DNA of 64,000 nucleotides from Vibrio owensii CAIM 1854 = LMG 25443 (GTDB lineage: Bacteria > Pseudomonadota > Gammaproteobacteria > Enterobacterales > Vibrionaceae), in contig NZ_JPRD01000068.1 in the NCBI RefSeq assembly GCF_000817815.1, positions 51,865 through 115,864 on the forward strand, given 5' to 3'. Every line of letters starts with the position of its first letter. Positions within the stretch are counted from its first letter, which is position 1. The position numbers were made by a program, and so were the translations under genes. Below are positions 1 through 9,028 of this stretch, piece after piece. Under the pieces are notes generated by a model, which was not told the origin of the DNA, ran no database searches, and was given only the letters and a program-made list of their open reading frames with translations.

Positions 1-1
1 C

Positions 2-802
2 CTAGTGGGCAAACTGGCTTCAGCAGAGGCTGGCGGTCTAACAACAGCAATCATTCGCTGGTTTATCAAGCAATACAACGTGAACATGGATGAGGCGAAG
101 CACTCCGATCCTAAACACTTCAAAACCTTCAATGAGTTCTTTGTACGTGAGCTAAAGGAAGGCGCACGCCCAATTGCTGAAGGCGATGCCGTGATTACTC
201 ACCCTGCGGACGCATGTGTAAGCCAATTCGGTCCAATTGAAGACGGCCAGCTTATCCAAGCTAAAGGTCATAACTTCTCGGCACAAGAATTACTTGGCGG
301 TGACGCAAAACTGGCTGAAGAGTTCCAAGACGGCTCTTTCGCAACCTTGTACCTATCACCTCGTGATTACCACCGTGTGCATATGCCATGTGACGGTACG
401 CTACGTCAGATGATTTACGTACCTGGTGACCTATTCTCGGTAAACCCATTAACCGCAGAGAACGTGCCAAACCTATTCGCACGTAACGAACGCGTAGTAT
501 GTATCTTTGATACTGAGTTTGGTCCAATGGCACAAGTACTGGTTGGTGCAACCATCGTAGGTAGCATCGAGCAAGTATGGGCTGGCACTATCACGCCACC
601 ACGTGGTAACTCGGTTTACAAATGGGATTACCCTGCAGAAGGCGATAAAGCAGTTATCTTGAAGAAAGGCGAGGAAATGGGTCGCTTCAAGCTTGGCTCA
701 ACCGTTATCAACCTGTTCGCAAAAGATGCTATCGCATTCGATGAAAGCATGGAAAATGGCAAGCCAACCGTAATGGGTACTCCTTACGCCCACCAGCAGT
801 AA
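2..802 (+). CDS. psd: Phosphatidylserine decarboxylase proenzyme (5' end cut off)
   Basis: Psd converts phosphatidylserine to phosphatidylethanolamine at the inner membrane, the last step in making the main phospholipid. The frame is open to the window edge and the first residues align inside the E. coli protein, so roughly the first 20 residues lie outside the window. The LGST processing motif is at 692-703; its serine (698-700) becomes the pyruvoyl cofactor after self-cleavage into beta and alpha chains. The conserved stretch around YHRVHMPCDG and the FARNER block are intact. The protein ends soon after the alpha-chain core and lacks the charged tail of the E. coli enzyme. A terminator follows, so this is probably the last gene of its unit. 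Confidence 0.96.
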   Translation, partial: LVGKLASAEAGGLTTAIIRWFIKQYNVNMDEAKHSDPKHFKTFNEFFVRELKEGARPIAEGDAVITHPADACVSQFGPIEDGQLIQAKGHNFSAQELLGGDAKLAEEFQDGSFATLYLSPRDYHRVHMPCDGTLRQMIYVPGDLFSVNPLTAENVPNLFARNERVVCIFDTEFGPMAQVLVGATIVGSIEQVWAGTITPPRGNSVYKWDYPAEGDKAVILKKGEEMGRFKLGSTVINLFAKDAIAFDESMENGKPTVMGTPYAHQQ

Positions 803-825
803 GCTTTTCCGCTCAAACTGATTTT

Positions 826-855
826 AAAGCCTCCGCTCGCGGGGGCTTTTTTATT
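826..855 (+). terminator. Rho-independent terminator after psd
   Basis: A GC-rich stem (AAAGCCTCC against GGGGGCTTT, one wobble pair) is followed by a T run, 24 bases after the psd stop. Confidence 0.85.
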
Positions 856-977
856 GACAAAAAGCAAAACTCTGTTCGAAATTTCGCCTCTCTTTTTCAA
901 ACTCGTACTTGCCTCTAAGTACCTAAAAGCGCAATCAATTATTCTGCGTTGAGGGATGATTATAAAAGGGGCTGCCA

Positions 978-2393
978 ATGCCAAAGATAAGTGCGGACAC
1001 ACTGGTCAAGTTACTGGTGTGTTTTTTGATTCCACTCGGTGTCTTAATGATGCCGATAGATGCCATTCCAATTGACGATCTAACTTTAATTCAGCATCGT
1101 CTTCTGGCGATTTTCCTTCTCGCTGCACTACTTTGGGTTTTAGAACCGGTTCCCGTCTTCGCTACTTCGATTCTGATCATCGCTCTTGAATTGATCATGA
1201 TATCGGACAAAGGCTTACACCTATTTCGCAATCCACCAGCGGGACATGATTTGGGTGAGTTGATTGCTTACACCGATATTTTCTCCGCTTTCTCCTCTCC
1301 CATCATCATCCTTTTCATGGGTGGTTTCGCACTCGCTATTGCGGCCTCTAAATACGAGCTTGATAACAACCTTGCTCGTGTGCTGCTCAAGCCGTTTGGC
1401 ACTCAACCTAAGTTCATCATGTTAGGCTTAATGCTGATCACCGCCGTGTTCTCGATGTTTATGTCGAACACTGCGACGACCGTTATGATGCTGGCTCTCC
1501 TTGGTCCCATTGTTGCTTCAGCACCAAAAGGAGACTTAGGGATCAAAGCGCTGGTTTTGTGTATTCCTATTGCCGCTAATACGGGTGGTATCGCAACGCC
1601 AATCGGTACCCCGCCTAACGCGATTGCCTTGCAATATTTAACCGGAGAAAACAGCATCGATTTCTTATCTTGGATGATGATGGGCTTGCCTTTTGTCTTA
1701 GTGCAATTGACGCTAGCTTGGTTCTTATTGCAAAAGCTCTTCCCTTCTAGCGAACCAGAAATGAAGCTGCGTCTGGATGGCAAGTTCAAGAAGAGCTGGC
1801 GTGCGATCGTGGTTTACGTGACCTTCGCCATGACCATTCTGCTATGGATGACAACCAAAGTGCATGGCATGAATACCTATGTAGTCGCCATTATTCCACT
1901 CGCCGTATTCACGCTAACAGGCATCATGGGTAAAGAAGAGCTCAAGCTTATCAACTGGGATGTGTTATGGCTGGTTGCCGGTGGTATCGCCATTGGTATT
2001 GCGCTAGATAAAACCGGCTTGGCAGAAGCCCTCGCTCACGCAATAGATTATGAGTCCCTATCTCCATTTGCGGTCGTCGTTGCCCTATCGATCGTGTGTT
2101 GGCTAATGGCAAACTTTATGTCCAACACTGCCACCGCGAACTTGTTGATGCCGATTGCTGCAGCGATTGGGGCTTCTATGCCGAGCCTGGTTGCTATCGG
2201 TGGCCTACAAGGTTTGTTGGTTGTGGTCGCCTTCTCGGCATCGCTCGGTATGATTTTGCCAGTCTCTACACCACCTAACTCACTCGCTTACTCAACAGGA
2301 TTAATTGAAAGCAAAGACATGGCAAAAGTCGGGGTGATTATCGGTTTGGTGGGCCTATTCATCGTCTATGGCGCTGTGATTATCTTGTTCTAA
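978..2393 (+). CDS. DASS/SLC13 family sodium-coupled dicarboxylate symporter
   Basis: This 471-residue polytopic inner-membrane protein belongs to the divalent anion:sodium symporter family (VcINDY type), which imports succinate, fumarate, malate or related anions with Na+. Both inverted-repeat halves carry the substrate/sodium SNT signature, at about residues 163-165 and 382-384, each in the context FMSNTAT. Each is followed by a proline-rich tip motif (GTPPN near 210, STPPN near 430). The start is ATG at 978 behind a weak G-rich site. The gene stands alone between terminators. The exact substrate cannot be read from sequence; a C4-dicarboxylate fits the family and the neighbouring frd, aspA and dcuA genes. 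Confidence 0.9.
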   Translation: MPKISADTLVKLLVCFLIPLGVLMMPIDAIPIDDLTLIQHRLLAIFLLAALLWVLEPVPVFATSILIIALELIMISDKGLHLFRNPPAGHDLGELIAYTDIFSAFSSPIIILFMGGFALAIAASKYELDNNLARVLLKPFGTQPKFIMLGLMLITAVFSMFMSNTATTVMMLALLGPIVASAPKGDLGIKALVLCIPIAANTGGIATPIGTPPNAIALQYLTGENSIDFLSWMMMGLPFVLVQLTLAWFLLQKLFPSSEPEMKLRLDGKFKKSWRAIVVYVTFAMTILLWMTTKVHGMNTYVVAIIPLAVFTLTGIMGKEELKLINWDVLWLVAGGIAIGIALDKTGLAEALAHAIDYESLSPFAVVVALSIVCWLMANFMSNTATANLLMPIAAAIGASMPSLVAIGGLQGLLVVVAFSASLGMILPVSTPPNSLAYSTGLIESKDMAKVGVIIGLVGLFIVYGAVIILF

Positions 2394-2405
2394 CACGCTA
2401 ACTTC

Positions 2406-2435
2406 GGGGTGGTTCACGCCACCCCAGATTCTTTC
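2406..2435 (+). terminator. Probable terminator after the DASS symporter
   Basis: A 7-bp perfect stem (GGGGTGG with CCACCCC) lies 13 bases after the stop. The following pyrimidine stretch is T-rich but broken, so termination may be partial. Confidence 0.6.
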
Positions 2436-2679
2436 CTTCCAGCACTTTCAACCCACAGCGATATTTGCGAAATCTATATCGATTTTCGAATCTAGAAAAA
2501 TCACTTTTATAATCAACATGTTGAATAAAAATCACGCTATTTATCTCAAGTTTTCACGTAAAACGTCGATAAATTAGCTACAGCCTTTCATGTAACTTTC
2601 AGTGCTTGAATCGTCTCACACCCTTTGAAGTCACGGCTCGTGACATTGATCTTTTTGTCTGTTTTATGAAGGTAAGGCA

Positions 2680-4559
2680 ATGAGAAATACCATCAAACTT
2701 AAAATACAGATTGCGATTGCAGTCATTATCGCCATTGTTAGTGGCGTTCAAGCTTGGGTTTCCGTAAATCAACTGCGCGAAGAAACCACTTCTACCCTGA
2801 ATCGAGAAATTCAAAACATCTCTCAATCGACCAACCGTTATATCAGCGATTGGCTGGCGATTCGCAGCGACATGATGCTCGCGAATGAAAACATCATCGC
2901 TGGCACTGATAACGCCGATCGCGAGATACTACTGACCAAGCGTGCTGGTAAGTTTTTATCGGTCTACGCTGGCTTCTCTGACGGCTCGATTGCCTACGGT
3001 GATAAATCTGAATCTTGGCCTTCTGACTATGATCCTCGCACTCGCCCTTGGTATCAAGATGCGATGGAGAAATCGGGGTTGATCATCACGGAGCCATACC
3101 AAGATTTCGATGGCAGCATTGTGGTTAGCTTTGCTAAGGCATTCAATCAAGGTAAAAAGGTGTACTTGCCGCTGACTTAGCAGTAACTGACATCATCAAA
3201 GAAGTCCTTAACATTCAGCTTGACAACGATGGCTTTGCGTTCCCAGTTGATGGCAACAACAACTTAGTGGCTTACAAAGATGAAAAGCTCAGCCAAAAAC
3301 CGCTAACAGAACTCAACCCAGCCTTAACTCATAGCACGATGATGACGTTGGCCGGTGATGCGAAACTAGACACCATTCAATGGCCGAGCCAAGGCGATAA
3401 GCTGATTTACGTGGCTAAAGTGCCGAACACCGATTGGTCTTTAGGTATTGTGCAAGACAAACAAATGGCGTTTGCTTCTGTCTCTGAGCAAGTGACATTT
3501 ACGGCTATTGCTTCGATTGTGTTGTACTTGATTATTGCGGCAATCAGCACTTACATCATCACTCGCCTACTGCAGCCACTTCAAACACTGTCTGATGCAC
3601 TTTCAGAACTTTCTCAGGGCGAAGGCGATCTTACTCAACGCATCAAGATCGAGCGCATGGATGAGATTGGCGAACTTGCCACTCACGTGAACCAGTTCCT
3701 TGCTCAAATGCAGACCATGTTGAAGAGTATTGTTGAAAACAGTGAGCAACTTTCTGATCAGGCTAACCAAGCGAATGAGCTATCTGCGATGGCAGCGGGT
3801 CGTGTTGAACATCAGCAAAATGACGTCAACCAAATTGCTACAGCCATTCATGAGATGTCAGCGACAGCAGCAGAAGTAGCAAGTCATGCAGAGCTAACAG
3901 CAAGCGCTTCGCAAAACTCCGCATCTGCTTGTATGGAAGGGCAAAACGTTATCCAGAAAAACCGTGAAGCGATTGTCGAACTGGCTGAACAAGTCAGTGA
4001 TGCTGCCAGCGTGATTTCAGAGCTAGAAGCAAACACGCAAAGCATCAACCAAATCCTATCGACGATCCAAGGCATTGCCGAACAAACTAACTTGTTGGCA
4101 CTCAACGCAGCAATTGAAGCGGCTCGTGCCGGTGAGCAAGGTCGTGGTTTTGCCGTGGTTGCCGATGAGGTACGCGTGCTTAGCCAACGCACTCATGGTT
4201 CAACGGAAGAAATCCGCACTATGATCGAAACGTTGCAAAACAACACCAAGCTGGCGGTCAATAGCATGCAAACCAGTACCAGTTTGGCAGATACTAGCGT
4301 GGATTATGCTCAGCAAGCACACGACAGCTTAACCAGCATTACTAACTCGATCACTGAGATCAACGACATGGCAATGCAAATCGCAAGCGCTGCAGAAGAG
4401 CAACGCGCGGTAAGCGAAGACATCAGCCGCAACACACAAGGCATTAAAGACGATGCCGACATGATTGCCGAACAATCGCTTAAGAGCAGTGAAGGTGCAC
4501 GCCAGATGTACGATACCGCCAATACGATGCGTGAGAACATCAGTCGCTTTAAAGTATAA
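2680..4559 (+). pseudogene. Methyl-accepting chemotaxis protein interrupted by a -1 frameshift
   Basis: Two overlapping frames together encode one chemoreceptor. The first part (2680-3180) has an N-terminal transmembrane helix at about residues 9-28 and a periplasmic dCache-type domain with the DPRTRPWY motif. It runs out of frame at five A residues, 3154-3158, and stops at 3178-3180. The other frame resumes with GVLAADLAVTDI directly after the A run. It continues through the second half of the sensor domain, a second transmembrane helix, HAMP, and a complete cytoplasmic signalling hairpin with the AARAGEQGRGFAVVADEVR tip. One extra A would restore a protein of about 626 residues. This is either a true inactivating mutation, a phase-variable or slippage site, or an assembly error. 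The remaining codons look undecayed, so any break is recent. Confidence 0.88.
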
Positions 4560-4569
4560 CCTCCCCATC

Positions 4570-4598
4570 AAAAGCAGCTCCACGAGCTGCTTTTTTAT
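4570..4598 (+). terminator. Rho-independent terminator after the chemoreceptor
   Basis: An 8-bp perfect stem AGCAGCTC/GAGCTGCT with a 3-base loop and six Ts, 10 bases after the stop. Confidence 0.92.
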
Positions 4599-4680
4599 TA
4601 GCGATAAGGTGCTCTTTTATATCTCTATAAATTGATGCATATTAGAGCCTTACCCTGCTCTACAAGGATGTCTCGCAATC

Positions 4681-5568
4681 ATGGATTATGAATGGCTGGC
4701 GCTATGCGCTGCTTTCCTATGGGCTGTTTCTAGCTTAATTTCTGTTGTTCCCGCTCAGCATCTTGGTGCGTTTGCCTATAGCCGTTGGCGTATGGGTTGT
4801 ACCGCGGTAATCCTCTCCACAATGGCGTGGATAACGGGTGGCTGGCTCAGCGTATCGGCGGAACACATTACGCCGATGATGGCGTCCGGTTTGATTGGTA
4901 TCTTTATTGGCGATACCGCGTTATTCGCTTGTTTGAACCGCATGGGGCCACGCCAAGCAGGTTTGTTGTTTTCTTGTCACGCCGTCTTCTCCGCCATTTT
5001 AGGTTACTTTCTATTTAGCGAAAGCATGACGGGTATGGAGCTGATTGGAGCCGCCTTAGTTTTTAGCGGTGTCGTCATGGCGATTTTCTACGGCCGACGC
5101 GGACAAGCCAGTAACACGCTAGAAGAGATCAAAGGTAATGTTTGGATTGGTGTCGGGCTCGGTTTAACTGCCGCTATGTGTCAGGCTCTGGGCGGCATCA
5201 TCGCTAAACCTGTCATGCAAACCAGTGTCGATCCTGTCGCCGCTTCCGCGATTCGTATGATCAGTGCTTTCGTCGCACATTGCGCACTTTGGTTAATTGG
5301 CGCAAAAGTCGCTCGCGCGACTCAAACCATCACATGGAAAGTTTTTGGCATTACCGCATTAAACGGCTTTTTGGCCATGGCGGTGGGTATGACGTTGATT
5401 CTATATGCCCTGCGTGAGGGTAATGTCGGGATGGTGGCTCTACTTTCTTCAACAACGCCAATCATGTTGCTGCCATTGTTGTGGGTTTACACCAAGAAAC
5501 GTCCGAATCGATTCGCTTGGTTTGGCGCAGCACTGGCGGTCATAGGCACTGGCATCCTAGTGCAATAG
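4681..5568 (+). CDS. DMT superfamily (EamA) permease
   Basis: This 295-residue integral membrane protein has about ten predicted helices arranged as two EamA repeats (roughly residues 5-135 and 155-293). It carries the typical glycine and proline pattern, including GEIL-like ends such as ALREGNVGMVALLSSTTPIMLLPL in the second repeat. Members export metabolites or amino acids, or import nucleotide sugars; the substrate here is unknown. The start is ATG at 4681, directly after the chemoreceptor terminator, so it has its own promoter. It converges on gpmI across a shared terminator. The cytoplasmic loop near residues 140-155 is charged. Confidence 0.85.
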   Translation: MDYEWLALCAAFLWAVSSLISVVPAQHLGAFAYSRWRMGCTAVILSTMAWITGGWLSVSAEHITPMMASGLIGIFIGDTALFACLNRMGPRQAGLLFSCHAVFSAILGYFLFSESMTGMELIGAALVFSGVVMAIFYGRRGQASNTLEEIKGNVWIGVGLGLTAAMCQALGGIIAKPVMQTSVDPVAASAIRMISAFVAHCALWLIGAKVARATQTITWKVFGITALNGFLAMAVGMTLILYALREGNVGMVALLSSTTPIMLLPLLWVYTKKRPNRFAWFGAALAVIGTGILVQ

Positions 5569-5651
5569 ATCAGGTTCAATTAGGGGCTGTTGAGCTTAGT
5601 AACTGTTGAGCTCAGTAACTCACCGCCTTACCGAACACAGAATTACAGATA

Positions 5652-5684
5652 CAAAAAAGCCCGAGTCGAACTCGGGCTTTTATC
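5652..5684. terminator. Bidirectional terminator between the DMT permease and gpmI
   Basis: AAAAAAGCCCGAGT and ACTCGGGCTTTT form a strong hairpin with A runs on one side and T runs on the other. It serves the two convergent genes. Confidence 0.92.
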
Positions 5685-5703
5685 ATTCTGAATCGTCAGT
5701 TAA

Positions 5704-7236
5704 TTACTTAACTAGCACTTCACCAGACATTTCTGCAGGGATTTCTAGACCTGCTAGAGAAAGCATTGTTGGTGCAAGGTCAGACAGTTTACCGCCTTCT
5801 TTGAACTCAACCGCTTTGTCACCTACGTAGATTAGAGGTACTGGTAGGTTAGTGTGAGCAGTGTGGATGCCGCCCGTTTCTGGGTCGATCATCATCTCTG
5901 CGTTACCGTGGTCCGCAGTAATTAGCATTTGACCGCCAACTTCTTTGATTGCTTCAACCACTTTACCAACGCTTTCATCTAGTGCTTCGATAGCTTGCTC
6001 AGCCGCTTCGTAAACACCAGTGTGACCAACCATATCTGCGTTCGGGTAGTTACAGATGATAGTATCGAACTTACCAGACTTGATAGCAGCAACCATCTTC
6101 TCTGTTAGCTCTGGAGAGCTCATTTCTGGCTGCATGTCGTAAGTTGCTACTTTTGGAGAAGCAACAAGTTGACGCTCTTCACCTTCGAATTCGTTCTCAA
6201 CACCACCGTTGAAGAAGAACGTTACGTGCGCGTATTTCTCTGTTTCAGAGATACGTAGCTGAGTTTGACCTTGCTTAGATAGCCACTCACCGTAAGTGTT
6301 TTCTAGAGACGCAGGTGGGAATGCGATAGCTAGAGGGATATCAGCCGCGTATTGAGTCAGCATCACGAAGTTGATTGCTGGGAATACAGCGCGCTCGAAG
6401 CCGTCAAATGCAGGAACGAATGCACGAGTGATTTGACGTGCACGGTCAGCACGGTAGTTCATGAAGATAACTGCATCGCCATCTTGCATGATTGCGTCTT
6501 CTTGACCTTCTGCTTTGATAGCTGTTGCTTTGACGAATTCGTCGTTTTCTTCACGAGCGTAAGCCGCTTCTAGACCTGCAACTGCCGTTTCTGCTGTGAA
6601 TTCAGCTTTAGCTTGAGTTAGAAGATCGTAAGCAACTTGAACGCGATCCCAGTTGTTGTCACGGTCCATTGCGTAGTAACGACCCACTAGAGAAGCAACA
6701 CGACCTTTACCTAGTTTTGCAAATAGGTCTTGGAAACGTTGTAGTGAGTTTTCAGCACTACGTGGGGGTGTGTCACGGCCGTCTAGGAAGCAGTGTAGGT
6801 AGATTTTCTCAGCGCCACGAGCTGCCGCCATTTCAACCGCTGCGTAGATGTGATCTTCGTGAGAGTGAACACCACCAGGAGACATAAGACCCATGATGTG
6901 TACAGCTTTCTCAGCTTTTACTGCAGAGTCGATAGCTTCAACTAGTGCTGCTGTTTCAGTGAATTCACCGTCAGCGATAGACTTAGTGATACGAGTTAGA
7001 TCTTGGTATACAACGCGACCTGCACCGATGTTGGTGTGACCAACTTCTGAGTTACCCATTTGACCGTCAGGTAGACCTACGTCCATGCCTGAAGCAGAGA
7101 TTAGAGTGTTAGGGTTGTTCGCAATTAGTGCATCCATTACTGGTGTTTTAGCATTTGCAATTGCGTTACTTGCTGTGTCTTCACGGTAACCGTAACCGTC
7201 AAGGATAACTAGAGCCAATGGCTTCTTAGCAGACAT
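5704..7236 (-). CDS. gpmI: 2,3-bisphosphoglycerate-independent phosphoglycerate mutase
   Basis: GpmI interconverts 3- and 2-phosphoglycerate in glycolysis and gluconeogenesis, using two Mn2+ ions and a phosphoserine intermediate. The 510-residue length is normal. Metal and catalytic motifs are complete: LDGYG with Asp13, the nucleophile serine in GNSEVGH (Ser63), the RDTPPRSA block, the NYPNADMVGHTG motif and the C-terminal TADHGNAEMM motif. Start ATG at 7236 follows a GAGG-type site. The gene is transcribed away from yibN, and the order gpmI/yibN-secB-gpsA-cysE-envC resembles the E. coli gpmM region with some rearrangement. Codon use is that of a highly expressed gene. Confidence 0.98.
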   Translation of the reverse strand: MSAKKPLALVILDGYGYREDTASNAIANAKTPVMDALIANNPNTLISASGMDVGLPDGQMGNSEVGHTNIGAGRVVYQDLTRITKSIADGEFTETAALVEAIDSAVKAEKAVHIMGLMSPGGVHSHEDHIYAAVEMAAARGAEKIYLHCFLDGRDTPPRSAENSLQRFQDLFAKLGKGRVASLVGRYYAMDRDNNWDRVQVAYDLLTQAKAEFTAETAVAGLEAAYAREENDEFVKATAIKAEGQEDAIMQDGDAVIFMNYRADRARQITRAFVPAFDGFERAVFPAINFVMLTQYAADIPLAIAFPPASLENTYGEWLSKQGQTQLRISETEKYAHVTFFFNGGVENEFEGEERQLVASPKVATYDMQPEMSSPELTEKMVAAIKSGKFDTIICNYPNADMVGHTGVYEAAEQAIEALDESVGKVVEAIKEVGGQMLITADHGNAEMMIDPETGGIHTAHTNLPVPLIYVGDKAVEFKEGGKLSDLAPTMLSLAGLEIPAEMSGEVLVK

Positions 7237-7722
7237 AGTGATGACCTCATCAAATTTAAGTAACTTTCGGTGTAGAGCTTCGCTGCTCTATCTAACCTTG
7301 AAACAAAACTAGCGTAATTTTACTACACTTTTTAACCAAAACTGTAGGTTAAGATCAAATAATGTTTGCGATTTATTGTTGCTATCTTACAAGTTAGCAA
7401 GCAATCCGACTCAGTCAGCAAACGTGTTCCACAAGCATAGTCACTTTCAAGACGCTTTGTACGACCACCGAAATACTTTGGTGAAAAACTTTTTGTTGTG
7501 ACCCATTGTGCGCTTTTTCGACCAGAAGTGAAGTCAATTACGCCGATTGAATTGATAGGAGGAAGTGATAATAAGATTGCATGAATAGCGCATCAGAAAA
7601 GCCTTGGGGCAAGCGCGTAGATCTCAATTATTCGTTAGAAAGTTTTAACCCTCTCGCCTAAGACGGCTAACCCCGCTATACTCCTGCTTTATTTTTCCGC
7701 CAACATTGCAAGAGCTCAAGAC
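7237..7722. promoter_or_regulatory. Divergent control region between gpmI and yibN
   Basis: This 486-base gap separates two outward-facing genes and must hold both promoters. A GCTATACT sequence near 7675-7682 is a plausible -10 for yibN. The stretch just left of it is A+T-rich. A 26-codon open frame at 7581-7661 is noted in the findings. I recognise no known operator or RNA gene here. Confidence 0.5.
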
Positions 7723-8157
7723 ATGCAAGAGTACATTGATTTTTTCCAACAGAACATGATTCTATCTTTGGTTTGGGTAGGTCTTCTTGTCGCATTTATC
7801 ATGAACCTCGTGAAATCAGCGACAGCCGCATACAAAGAGATTAACGTAAACCAATTGACTCACCTTATGAACCGTGAAAACGGCGTTGTGGTGGATATCC
7901 GCTCTAAAGATGAGTTCAAACAAGGTCATATCACCGACGCACTTCACATTTTGCCGTCTGATATCAAAGCAGGTAACTTTGGTAGCCTTGAAAACCGTAA
8001 ATCAGACCCAATCATTGTGGTATGCAAAACGGGTCAAACCGCTCAAGAAAGTGCAAACCTACTAGCTAAAGCAGGCTTCGAAAACGTAAGCCTACTGAAA
8101 AACGGTTTGATTGCATGGAACGAAGCGAACCTTCCACTAGTACGTGGTAAGAAATAA
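7723..8157 (+). CDS. yibN: Membrane-anchored rhodanese-like protein YibN
   Basis: This 144-residue protein has an N-terminal transmembrane helix (about residues 12-30) followed by a rhodanese domain (about 40-140). The active-site loop contains a cysteine in VVCKTGQTA, near residue 94, so it could carry persulfide sulfur. The EKF-type CXXGXR loop of thiosulfate sulfurtransferases is replaced by CKTGQT, as in YibN proteins. It heads the yibN-secB-gpsA-cysE-envC cluster. In E. coli grxC lies between yibN and secB; no glutaredoxin gene is present here. Membrane location and link to protein export are known for the E. coli relative; the exact reaction is not. Confidence 0.88.
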   Translation: MQEYIDFFQQNMILSLVWVGLLVAFIMNLVKSATAAYKEINVNQLTHLMNRENGVVVDIRSKDEFKQGHITDALHILPSDIKAGNFGSLENRKSDPIIVVCKTGQTAQESANLLAKAGFENVSLLKNGLIAWNEANLPLVRGKK

Positions 8158-8358
8158 GGTCGCGGTAAAACAATTTTGCCAGCCTCGTTTATATAAACTG
8201 AGCAAATAGAAAGCAGTTGAAGCACTAAGTTGTGATGCTTTGCACGTAATAAGCGCTTCATCTAGTCAAGGTAGATTTGCTCAGTTAGTCTCAGGACAAA
8301 CCATATTTCTGGGTTTAGATAATCCTAGACCCAACAAATGTTTATTAAGGATTTAAAA

Positions 8359-8823
8359 ATGGCTGAAGCAGCACCACAAGACGCACAACAAAACTTTGCA
8401 ATTCAACGCATCTTCCTAAAAGACGTTTCTTTCGAAGCGCCTAACTCTCCAGTAATCTTCCAAAAAGAGTGGAACCCAGACGTTAAACTAGACCTAGACA
8501 CTCAAAGCCGTGAGCTTGGTGAAGGTGTTTACGAAGTAATTCTACGTCTAACTGTTACTGTTAAGAACGAAGAAGAAACAGCGTTCCTATGTGAAGTTCA
8601 ACAAGGTGGTATCTTCACTGCTGAGCAAATGGAAGCAGGTCAACTTGCACATTGCCTAGGCGCATTCTGCCCGAACATCCTATTCCCATACGCTCGTGAA
8701 ACTATCTCAAGCCTAGTGGTTAAAGGTACGTTCCCTCAACTGAACCTAGCGCCAGTTAACTTCGACGCGCTATTCATGAACTACCTACAACAGCAAGCTC
8801 AACAAGGCGAAGCTGAAGCGTAA
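8359..8823 (+). CDS. secB: Protein-export chaperone SecB
   Basis: SecB is a cytoplasmic tetramer that keeps precursor proteins unfolded and hands them to SecA. The call rests on the conserved core from FAIQRIFLKDVSFEAPN through LCPN-like FCPNILFPYARETIS and the acidic, glutamine-rich C-terminus. I use ATG 8359, giving 154 residues, because it sits 8 bases after an AAGGA ribosome-binding site. The upstream in-frame ATG at 8338 has no such site and would add seven atypical residues. A 200-base gap to yibN suggests an additional promoter, and a hairpin follows the gene. Confidence 0.97.
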   Translation: MAEAAPQDAQQNFAIQRIFLKDVSFEAPNSPVIFQKEWNPDVKLDLDTQSRELGEGVYEVILRLTVTVKNEEETAFLCEVQQGGIFTAEQMEAGQLAHCLGAFCPNILFPYARETISSLVVKGTFPQLNLAPVNFDALFMNYLQQQAQQGEAEA

Positions 8824-8886
8824 TTCACGTTTTGTAAGTGACGTGTTGCCCTTCATAGAGAATGAGCACACGTCATATACCTGAAG

Positions 8887-8934
8887 AAAATGCACAAAGC
8901 GTCCTCTCAGCGATGCAATGTGCATTTTTTATTT
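8887..8934 (+). terminator. Terminator after secB
   Basis: A 10-bp stem AAAATGCACA/TGTGCATTTT closes a 22-base loop and is followed by a T-rich tract. The long loop makes it weaker than the others in the window. Confidence 0.7.
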
Positions 8935-9028
8935 CTGATAAAAGTTCCTAGTTCCTAACCCCTTGAGAGCGTAAACTCTAGCGATTATGAACTAGATTCT
9001 ACTAGTAGAAAGACAATTAGGCGGTAGC

